Origin: Aliarcobacter butzleri
GTDB lineage: Bacteria; Campylobacterota; Campylobacteria; Campylobacterales; Arcobacteraceae
Direction: 5' to 3'
Assembly (NCBI GenBank): GCA_012522985.1
Contig: JAAYJJ010000084.1
Coordinates: forward strand, 1-10,795
DNA length: 10,795 nt
Under the pieces are notes generated by a model. That model saw nothing but the letters and a program-made list of their open reading frames with translations. It ran no database searches and had not been told where the DNA came from. Numbering within the stretch: position 1 is the first letter of the stretch; every line of letters starts with the position of its first letter. This document shows positions 1 through 5,288 of the stretch, one piece after another. Made by a program: the position numbers and the translations under genes.

Positions 1-130
1 AAAACCTAGTATTTTACTATATATATGATTAAGAGCAAATTAAAATATAAAACGATATAGATATCTTAGCACAATTCAACACTCAAAAAGAGACTATAAG
101 CTAGTGTTTTTTAGCTAAATCTTTGATTTT

Positions 131-181
131 TGCTTATTAGAATAAGCAAAATGAGATATAAAATGCTTATTAGGATAAGCA
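131..181. repeat. Paired 18-bp palindromes, downstream side of the ATPase gene
   Basis: Two nearly identical palindromes lie just past the 3' end of the ATPase gene. The first, TGCTTATTAGAATAAGCA at 131-148, is a perfect inverted repeat whose arms extend to 11 bp each (128-138 and 141-151). The second, TGCTTATTAGGATAAGCA at 164-181, differs by one base. They start 33 bp apart, about three helical turns. The second ends 15 bases from the ATPase stop codon. The same pair, in the same orientation and with the same 33-bp step, recurs at 1400-1450. Seen directly; the function (operator, element end or protein-binding site) is not known. Confidence 0.85.
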
Positions 182-196
182 ATTATAGAGTTTAAT

Positions 197-1387
197 TTAA
201 TATAAGAAACCAAAAAGCCATAGTGGGATTTTTCCTTTTGAACCAATCTCGATATCATCAGCAACCACAAAACTATTTTCTATATCTTTTATTTGAGAAA
301 AACTTTTATTTTTTCCACCTATTTCAAAAATAAATCTATCATCTACCAAAAAATCTCCACTATTTGGATATAAAACTTCATATTGTTCTTTTAGTTGATT
401 GGCAAAAAAAGTCTCTCTTATTGTTCCTATCTCGTTTTGCTTTGAGTAAGCAAAATTTAAATTTGTATTTGCTAAGTATAGTTTTTGTGGCGTTGTAAAG
501 ATATTATCCCCTTTTGTTTTTGAGTATATAATATTAAATAAATTTCCCTTTCCTAAATAGTAGATATACTGATAAAGGGTATTTCTATTAATTTCTATTT
601 TTTGTGCAAGTTTAGAGATATTTAACTCATAAGGTTTACTTTGACAAATCAAAGATACTAGCTGTTTTAATTTTATAGTAAATTTTGGTTCAATATTAAA
701 AATATGGCTTAAATCAAACTCTATAGTGGTATTGATAACTTCATTTAATCTTATATAGAAATTCTCTTTAGGTGTATCAAAATAAAATGGATAGTAACCA
801 TATTCTAAGTACTCTTTAAAATACTCAAAAGGTTTAAACTCTGAACTCAAACTATAAGCTATTTCAATATGATTTTCTACTAGCTCATCAAGAGTGTATT
901 TTGGAAATTTTTTATCTAGTTTTAACTCCAAAAACTCCCTAAAACTTAAACCTTGAAACCTATATAAAATAGCTCGTCTACTTAAATCTGCTTTTGAGTG
1001 TTCAAGTTTTAAAGCACTACTTCCACTAAAAATAACTTTTAAATCCAAATAATCATAAATTAATTTTAATTCTGTTTCAAAATTTTCAAGTTTATGTATC
1101 TCATCTATTACTAAGAGTTTTCCGCCTTTGTTTGAAAACTCTTTTGCTAATTCAAAAAGATTTTGGCTACTTATTGTTATATATTCGGCATTTACATATA
1201 GCTTTTCATCTAATTTTAAAGTAGATTTTTTTAAGTATTGAAGTAAAAATGTAGTTTTTCCAATTCCTCTATCTCCTAAAACACCTATTAGTCTTTCTTT
1301 AAAATTTACTTTAGAAAAAAAATATCTTTCATAAGGTATATCAAAATTCTTTAAGATTTTATAAAAAAGTTCTTGGATATTTTCCAT
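197..1387 (-). CDS. AAA ATPase, AAA_14/DUF4143 type, with winged helix and PD-(D/E)XK-like C-terminus
   Basis: This 396-residue protein is a P-loop ATPase of the large, mostly uncharacterised 'ATP-binding protein' group. A Walker A motif, GDRGIGKT, lies at residues 38-45, Walker B, LLVIDEIH, at 91-98, and a sensor-1-like stretch, VIFSGSSA, at 118-125. The SRR at 136-138 and the LSFREF box at 147-152 are typical of the family. Residues about 237-288 look like a winged helix-turn-helix. The C-terminus has GDF at 344-346 and FEIGGK at 354-359, matching a PD-(D/E)XK nuclease-like core. No signal peptide or membrane segment is seen, so it should be cytoplasmic. The ATG is preceded by AAGG at good spacing. 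The gene stands alone and is flanked on both sides by paired palindromes, which suggests accessory or mobile character. Its substrate and biological role are unknown. Confidence 0.85.
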   Translation of the reverse strand: MENIQELFYKILKNFDIPYERYFFSKVNFKERLIGVLGDRGIGKTTFLLQYLKKSTLKLDEKLYVNAEYITISSQNLFELAKEFSNKGGKLLVIDEIHKLENFETELKLIYDYLDLKVIFSGSSALKLEHSKADLSRRAILYRFQGLSFREFLELKLDKKFPKYTLDELVENHIEIAYSLSSEFKPFEYFKEYLEYGYYPFYFDTPKENFYIRLNEVINTTIEFDLSHIFNIEPKFTIKLKQLVSLICQSKPYELNISKLAQKIEINRNTLYQYIYYLGKGNLFNIIYSKTKGDNIFTTPQKLYLANTNLNFAYSKQNEIGTIRETFFANQLKEQYEVLYPNSGDFLVDDRFIFEIGGKNKSFSQIKDIENSFVVADDIEIGSKGKIPLWLFGFLY

Positions 1388-1399
1388 ATTTTGCCTTTT

Positions 1400-1450
1400 T
1401 GTTTATTACAATAAGCAAATTATATCATAAAATGCTTAATACAATAAACA
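1400..1450. repeat. Paired 18-bp palindromes, upstream side of the ATPase gene
   Basis: TGTTTATTACAATAAGCA (1400-1417) and TGCTTAATACAATAAACA (1433-1450) are imperfect palindromes starting 33 bp apart, like the pair at 131-181. Compared position by position, the two 51-bp blocks agree at 39 of 51 bases without gaps (16/18, 9/15 and 14/18 for site, spacer, site). The nearer site ends 12 bases before the ATPase start codon. The two sites sit on either side of a TATAAT on the minus strand, so they would cover the -35 and +1 regions of the ATPase promoter. Operator function is inferred from this placement. Confidence 0.8.
1419..1424 (-). promoter_or_regulatory. -10 box of the ATPase promoter
   Basis: Read on the minus strand this is a perfect TATAAT, lying in the 15-bp spacer between the two upstream palindromes. 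No good -35 hexamer is visible, which is normal for Campylobacterota sigma-70 promoters. Transcription would start inside the nearer palindrome, about 20-25 bases before the ATG. Confidence 0.55.
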
Positions 1451-1486
1451 AATATATGTTTTTAAATAGATAATTTATAAAATATC

Positions 1487-1510
1487 TCAGTATCTAAATC
1501 TAGATACTGA
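1487..1510 (-). terminator. Perfect 10-bp hairpin, possible terminator of the TM2 gene
   Basis: TCAGTATCTA at 1487-1496 pairs exactly with TAGATACTGA at 1501-1510 around a 4-base loop. On the minus strand it is followed by GATATTTTATAA, a weak U-rich tract. It lies about 90 bases past the stop of the TM2 gene and upstream of the ATPase promoter, where a terminator would be useful. The weak T run and the distance from the gene keep confidence modest. Confidence 0.4.
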
Positions 1511-1599
1511 TAAATTAAGTGGGTGACACTATAACATCACTTCCAAAAAGAAGACATTATCACGTAAATATATTCTCTTAAAAATCCTACTTGCTTAGA

Positions 1600-1857
1600 T
1601 TAGAACCAACACTTTTGATTATCTATATAAGTTGCTTTATAGTCATTTTCAGATTTAACTATATATAAAATACCTTCTATAAATCCTATCAAAGTCATAA
1701 TAATAGTAGGAATTCCCAATAAAACAAATCCCAATAAAGATACTACAAGCATAATAATACCAGCTTTATTACACCCTAAATAAAACTTATGAATGCCAAG
1801 TCCACCCAAAAATATACCAAGTAACCCTGCAACTAATTTGTTTTTATCTCCACTCAT
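1600..1857 (-). CDS. TM2-domain small membrane protein
   Basis: This 85-residue protein is almost entirely a TM2 domain (Pfam TM2 family). It opens with a short charged N-terminus (SGDKNK), then a first hydrophobic helix at about 8-20, the family signature GIHKFYLG at 21-28, and further hydrophobic helices over about 32-67. A short polar tail ends in KCWF. It should sit in the inner membrane. TM2 proteins have no settled biochemical function in bacteria. The ATG is preceded by a strong AGGAGA ribosome site, almost identical in context to that of the gene upstream. The upstream neighbour also encodes a two-helix membrane module, so the two may be functionally related, though an apparent promoter and an inverted repeat lie between them. 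Confidence 0.85.
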   Translation of the reverse strand: MSGDKNKLVAGLLGIFLGGLGIHKFYLGCNKAGIIMLVVSLLGFVLLGIPTIIMTLIGFIEGILYIVKSENDYKATYIDNQKCWF

Positions 1858-1887
1858 TACTCTCTCCTATCAATTAAATAAAGAACA

Positions 1888-1893
1888 ATTATA
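1888..1893 (-). promoter_or_regulatory. -10 box of the TM2 gene promoter
   Basis: On the minus strand this reads TATAAT in the context TTTTAATATAATTG, about 30 bases before the TM2 start codon. It overlaps one arm of the 14-bp inverted repeat at 1890-1941, so hairpin or protein binding there could affect initiation. No clear -35 is seen. Confidence 0.45.
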
Positions 1894-1941
1894 TTAAAAC
1901 TTAACTTAATTTATATATAAACCTAAATAAGTTTTAATATA
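1890..1941. repeat. Perfect 14-bp inverted repeat between the two small membrane-protein genes
   Basis: TATATTAAAACTTA at 1890-1903 is exactly complementary to TAAGTTTTAATATA at 1928-1941, with a 24-base AT-rich loop. The right arm begins three bases after the stop codon of the cold-shock/DUF4190 gene and the left arm overlaps the TM2 promoter -10. As RNA it could act as a terminator or a stabiliser of the upstream message; as DNA it could be an operator. The stem is AT-rich and lacks a clean U tract, so a standard terminator is not certain. Confidence 0.7.
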
Positions 1942-1944
1942 TTT

Positions 1945-2394
1945 TTAAGGTATAGTAGTTTGTGATAAAATAGAGACAAATACCCCGCCAATACCTATCC
2001 ATAATAATACAAATCCTATTATTACCATATATCCAAGTATTAAACCAACTATAGCAAAACCATATCCTCCATATTGTTCTGGGTTAGTTTTGATTTTATT
2101 TGTAGCAATATGTCCTAAGACTATGCCAACTATTGAAGCTAATCCAAAAGAGAAAAATCCTATCAAAGAAAAAATAAAACTCATAATAGCCAAAAGAGTG
2201 TTTTTTTCTTCCTCTTTAATAAGATAAATAGCCTTTGCACTGTTCTCATCTACTTCAAAATCAACAATCTGATTTGCTTGTGGTGGTATAGGTGATTTCC
2301 ACTCATTTCTTGCAAAACTATATCTTTTCCCATCATCTGCTGAAATCAGTCCACTATTTGTTGCAACACTAAAATCTAAAACTTTTCCCTTCAC
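1945..2394 (-). CDS. Cold-shock-like OB-fold fused to DUF4190 membrane domain
   Basis: The 149-residue protein has two parts. Residues 1-60 resemble a cold-shock/OB-fold domain: GKVLDFSVATNSGLIS followed by YSFARNEWK and a V-DFEVD strand. The aromatic RNP1 signature (KGFGFI) of true cold-shock proteins is replaced by NSGLIS, so nucleic-acid binding may be altered or lost. Residues about 65-137 match DUF4190, with two hydrophobic helices and the signature GIVLGHIATNKI (90-101) followed by YGGYGFAIVGLILGY (108-122). The start codon is GTG (CAC on the plus strand at 2392-2394), chosen because a strong AGGAGA lies 5 bases upstream and the OB-fold begins immediately. It is probably an inner-membrane protein with its N-terminal domain in the cytoplasm. 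Function unknown. Confidence 0.8.
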   Translation of the reverse strand: MKGKVLDFSVATNSGLISADDGKRYSFARNEWKSPIPPQANQIVDFEVDENSAKAIYLIKEEEKNTLLAIMSFIFSLIGFFSFGLASIVGIVLGHIATNKIKTNPEQYGGYGFAIVGLILGYMVIIGFVLLWIGIGGVFVSILSQTTIP

Positions 2395-2428
2395 TAATCT
2401 CTCCTATTGTCTAAAACTATTATTTAAG

Positions 2429-2434
2429 ATTGTA
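2429..2434 (-). promoter_or_regulatory. Possible -10 box for the cold-shock/DUF4190 gene
   Basis: The minus strand reads GGATACAATC, giving TACAAT about 35 bases before the GTG start. It is the best candidate in the divergent intergenic region for leftward transcription. No convincing -35 is seen. Confidence 0.35.
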
Positions 2435-2516
2435 TCCTAAAGTAGCTAAGTTTTTAAACATCTAAGATAAATCAAAAAATTAAATCTTCTATTTTTAAGA
2501 ATCTCTAACTTTATTT

Positions 2517-2525
2517 TGCTATAAT
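2517..2525 (+). promoter_or_regulatory. Extended -10 promoter of thiC
   Basis: TGCTATAAT is a perfect extended -10 (TG at 2517-2518, TATAAT at 2520-2525), preceded by T-rich sequence as in Campylobacterota sigma-70 promoters. Transcription should start near 2532, leaving a leader of only about 27 bases with AGGA at 2549-2552 as ribosome site, too short for a TPP riboswitch. Confidence 0.7.
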
Positions 2526-2558
2526 CTTCAAATCAATTATATATATTTAGGATAGTTT

Positions 2559-3902
2559 ATGAGAAATTGGCTTGATAACCATACTAATGAACCTGTTAGA
2601 ACACAAATGTATTATGCAAAACAGGGAATTATTACAGATGATATGAGATATGTTGCACAAGCTGAGGGGCTTGATGCTGAGCTTATAAGAAGCGAAATAG
2701 CAAGAGGAAGGCTTATAATTCCTGCAAATGTAAACCACAAACACCTAAAACCTATGGCTATAGGCTTAGCAAGTAAATGTAAAATCAATGCAAATATAGG
2801 CTCTTCTGCACTAGCATCTGATATACAAGGTGAGATAGAAAAGGTAGATATGTGTCTTAAATATGGTGCTGATACTATTATGGATTTAAGTACTGGCGGG
2901 GATTTGGACGCTATAAGAGAGGCGGTTATTGCTCACTCTAGTGTGCCTGTTGGAACTGTACCTATGTATCAAATCATACATGATTGTGGGGGAGATATAA
3001 ATAACCTTACTATTGAGGCGATGCTTAGTACTTTGGAAAAACAAGCAAAACAAGGGGTGAGCTATTTTACTATTCATGCTGGATTTTTGCTAAGGTTTAT
3101 GCCATTTGTTGCAAAAAGAAAGATGGGTATAGTAAGCCGTGGTGGGAGCTTAATGGCTTCTTGGATGATGCATTATCATAAAGAAAACCCTTTTTATGAA
3201 GCTTATGATGCTATACTTGATATTTGTAGAAAACATGATGTTTCACTATCTCTTGGAGATAGCCTTCGCCCAGGGTGTTTATATGATGCAAGTGATGAAG
3301 CACAACTTAGTGAGCTTAAAATCTTAGGAGAGCTAACACTTAGAGCTTGGGAAAAAGATGTTCAAGTGATGATAGAAGGCCCAGGGCATGTACCTCTAAA
3401 TCAAATAGAAAGAAATATGAAGATAGAGCAAGAGTATTGTTATGAAGCTCCTTTTTATATCTTAGGACCACTTACAACAGATATTGGTGCAGGATATGAT
3501 CATATCAGTAGTGCTATAGGTGCAGCTGTTGGTGGATGGCATGGGGCATCTATGCTATGTTATGTTACACCAAAAGAGCATTTAGGCTTACCAAATGCTG
3601 AAGATGTAAGAGTTGGTATCATAGCATATAAAATAGCAGCTCATAGTGCAGATATAGCTAGAGGTAGATTTGGGGCTAGAGATATAGATGATGAGATGAG
3701 TGATGCAAGATATGCGTTTGATTGGAATAAGCAGTTTTCTTTGGCCTTAGATCCTGATCGTGCAAGAGAGTATCATGATGAGACCTTGCCTCAAGATGTA
3801 TTTAAAGATGCAGAGTTTTGCTCTATGTGTGGACCAAAGTTTTGTTCATACAAAATAACACAAGAGATAATGCAAACTCATGGAGAAAACTTAAAAAACT
3901 AA
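2559..3902 (+). CDS. thiC: Phosphomethylpyrimidine synthase ThiC (short form)
   Basis: ThiC converts aminoimidazole ribotide to hydroxymethylpyrimidine phosphate, the pyrimidine half of thiamine, using S-adenosylmethionine and a [4Fe-4S] cluster in the cytoplasm. The 447-residue protein has the family blocks in order: IPANVNH (54-60), [12 protein letters not shown] (103-114), SRGGS (193-197), GDSLRPG (233-239), EGPGHVP (273-279), LGPLTTD (302-308) and CYVTPKEHL (334-342). The C-terminal CX2CX4C cluster motif is at C421, C424 and C429 (CSMCGPKFC). It lacks the long N-terminal extension of the roughly 630-residue enterobacterial form. The ATG has AGGA six bases upstream and a strong promoter just before it. 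The next gene, mrp, encodes an Fe-S carrier, a plausible partner in loading the ThiC cluster. No thiamine riboswitch is visible upstream. Confidence 0.97.
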   Translation: MRNWLDNHTNEPVRTQMYYAKQGIITDDMRYVAQAEGLDAELIRSEIARGRLIIPANVNHKHLKPMAIGLASKCKINANIGSSALASDIQGEIEKVDMCLKYGADTIMDLSTGGDLDAIREAVIAHSSVPVGTVPMYQIIHDCGGDINNLTIEAMLSTLEKQAKQGVSYFTIHAGFLLRFMPFVAKRKMGIVSRGGSLMASWMMHYHKENPFYEAYDAILDICRKHDVSLSLGDSLRPGCLYDASDEAQLSELKILGELTLRAWEKDVQVMIEGPGHVPLNQIERNMKIEQEYCYEAPFYILGPLTTDIGAGYDHISSAIGAAVGGWHGASMLCYVTPKEHLGLPNAEDVRVGIIAYKIAAHSADIARGRFGARDIDDEMSDARYAFDWNKQFSLALDPDRAREYHDETLPQDVFKDAEFCSMCGPKFCSYKITQEIMQTHGENLKN

Positions 3903-3947
3903 AAGAGTAAAATAATATGAATAAATTAAGACAATTTTTATCTTATT

Positions 3948-3956
3948 TGCTATATT
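3948..3956 (+). promoter_or_regulatory. Extended -10 promoter of mrp
   Basis: TGCTATATT (TG at 3948-3949, TATATT at 3951-3956) follows a T-rich stretch and closely resembles the thiC promoter. Transcription would begin near 3963, about 35 bases before the ATG at 3998. This argues against the in-frame ATG at 3917 as the main start, since that codon would lie upstream of the transcript. Confidence 0.5.
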
Positions 3957-3997
3957 ATTGTCGCAATTTAATAAACCCTATAAAAAAGGAAAGTAAA

Positions 3998-5146
3998 ATG
4001 ATTACAAAAGAAGAAGTTTTAAATGAACTAAAAAGTGTTATGTATCCAGGTTTTACAAAATCAATAGTTGATTTTGGATTTGTAAAAGAGGTTAAAATTG
4101 ATGGAGAAAAAGTAGTTATAGACTTAGAGATTACATCTACTGCTCCTGAAGTAGAAAAAGCCATAAAAGATGAAATAAGCAAAGAACTTAAGATATTGTC
4201 TGTAAATAATTTTGAAATCAATATCAAAAAACCATCAGCTCCAAAACAACAAAGTAACTCAATGAGTGGCAAAAATATAGCTCCTCAAATCAAAAACTTT
4301 GTTATGGTAAGTAGTGGTAAAGGTGGTGTTGGTAAATCAACAACAACTGTAAACTTAGCTATTGCTATGGCAATGCAAGGTAAAAAAGTAGGTATTTTAG
4401 ATGCTGATATCTATGGACCAAATATCCCTAGAATGCTTGGAGTTGTAGGAGTTGAACCTGAAATAGAAGGAAATAAAGCAAAACCAATCAAAGTATATGG
4501 TGTAGATATGATGAGTATGGGACTTCTTATGGGTGAAGGACAAGCCCTTATTTGGAGAGGTGCTATGATTATGAAAGCTATTGAGCAACTTCTAAGAGAT
4601 ATTTTATGGGAAGATTTGGATGTTCTTTTTATAGATATGCCTCCAGGAACTGGCGATGCACAACTTACTTTAGCTCAAAGTGTACCTGTAAGTGCTGGTA
4701 TTAATGTAACAACACCACAACATGTTGCTTTAGATGATAGTAGAAGAAGTTTAGATATGTTTAAAAAACTTCATATTCCTGTAGCTGGAATAGTAGAAAA
4801 TATGAGTGGATTTATCTGTCCAAACTGTAGTACTGAAAGTGATATATTTGGTATGGGAACTTGCGAAGAGTTAGCAAAAGAGTACCATACTAGTGTACTA
4901 GCAAATATTCCAATAGAGCCTGCTATTAGAGAAGGTGGAGATGTTGGTAAACCTGTAGTTTATTTCCAACCAGAAAGTGTTACAGCAAAAAGATATATGC
5001 AAGCAGCTGCTAATCTTTGGGACTTTATAGATGGAGTTAATCAAAACGCTTTAGCAGATAATAGTGCAATTCAACCAACCCTTCATGGTGTAAGTGCTTG
5101 TAGTACTGCTGGATCTCAATCAAGTGGTAGTTGCGGTTGTAACTAA
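3998..5146 (+). CDS. mrp: Mrp/ApbC family iron-sulfur cluster carrier ATPase
   Basis: A cytoplasmic P-loop ATPase that carries Fe-S clusters to target enzymes. With the start at 3998 it has 382 residues. Residues about 1-75 form the MIP18/DUF59 domain, followed by a linker and the ATPase domain: deviant Walker A GKGGVGKST at 107-115, DADIYGP at 135-141, the switch IDMPPGTGD at 212-220, and CPNC at 274-277, the CXXC that binds the cluster at the dimer interface in this family. The tail is unusual: C368, C379 and C381, ending in SCGCN. The start at 3998 is preferred because AGGA (3987-3990) is well placed and a promoter lies just upstream; an in-frame ATG at 3917 would add 27 residues with a poor ribosome site. 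It follows thiC, a [4Fe-4S] enzyme. Confidence 0.95.
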   Translation: MITKEEVLNELKSVMYPGFTKSIVDFGFVKEVKIDGEKVVIDLEITSTAPEVEKAIKDEISKELKILSVNNFEINIKKPSAPKQQSNSMSGKNIAPQIKNFVMVSSGKGGVGKSTTTVNLAIAMAMQGKKVGILDADIYGPNIPRMLGVVGVEPEIEGNKAKPIKVYGVDMMSMGLLMGEGQALIWRGAMIMKAIEQLLRDILWEDLDVLFIDMPPGTGDAQLTLAQSVPVSAGINVTTPQHVALDDSRRSLDMFKKLHIPVAGIVENMSGFICPNCSTESDIFGMGTCEELAKEYHTSVLANIPIEPAIREGGDVGKPVVYFQPESVTAKRYMQAAANLWDFIDGVNQNALADNSAIQPTLHGVSACSTAGSQSSGSCGCN

Positions 5147-5150
5147 ATAT

Positions 5151-5177
5151 TTATTGCTAGAGTCTCTCTAGCAATAA
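5151..5177 (+). terminator. Perfect 12-bp hairpin after mrp
   Basis: TTATTGCTAGAG at 5151-5162 pairs without mismatch with CTCTAGCAATAA at 5166-5177 around a TCT loop, four bases after the mrp stop. It is followed by AT-rich sequence rather than a clean U run. Its position between mrp and the nrdA promoter supports a terminator role. Confidence 0.7.
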
Positions 5178-5180
5178 TCA

Positions 5181-5224
5181 CTATTTAAATTATTAAATTT
5201 TCCTATTTAATACAAATTATTAAA
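5181..5224 (+). repeat. Imperfect direct repeat upstream of the nrdA promoter
   Basis: The 17-base unit CTATTTAAATTATTAAA (5181-5197) returns at 5203-5224 with three extra bases inserted after CTATTTAA. The shared blocks CTATTTAA and AAATTATTAAA are exact. The repeat ends about 20 bases before the -10, so it could be an activator site or an AT-rich UP-like element. Low-complexity AT sequence could also explain it. Confidence 0.45.
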
Positions 5225-5243
5225 GCTACTTTTTACTACTTTA

Positions 5244-5252
5244 TGGTACAAT
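5244..5252 (+). promoter_or_regulatory. Extended -10 promoter of the nrdAB operon
   Basis: TGGTACAAT (TG at 5244-5245, TACAAT at 5247-5252) matches the extended -10 form used by thiC and mrp here. The start would fall near 5259, leaving a short leader with AGAGG at 5276-5280 eight bases before the nrdA ATG. No NrdR-box-like palindrome is seen around it. Confidence 0.55.
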
Positions 5253-5288
5253 CAATTTTATTTTATATCTTTTAAAGAGGTTTATATA

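Noticed and set aside
61..100. Stretch with AAAAAGAGACTATAAG that recalls the end of type II CRISPR repeats in Campylobacterota.
   Set aside because: There is a single copy, no second repeat or spacer, and no cas gene in the window.
78..112. AACACT/AGTGTT hairpin followed by TTTTTT, a possible plus-strand terminator for a gene left of the window.
   Set aside because: The stem is only 6 bp with a 19-base loop, a competing AGCTA/TAGCT hairpin overlaps it, and no upstream gene is visible.
1522..1533. GGTGACACTATA, identical to 12 bases of the phage SP6 promoter core.
   Set aside because: The next base is A rather than the SP6 +1 G, flanking bases do not match, and there is no phage polymerase or vector sequence nearby. 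Most likely chance.
2547..2744. Minus-strand open frame overlapping the thiC start, and similar antisense frames inside thiC, mrp, nrdA and the phosphatase.
   Set aside because: They lie opposite well-identified genes, have no ribosome sites or recognisable domains, and are frame shadows.
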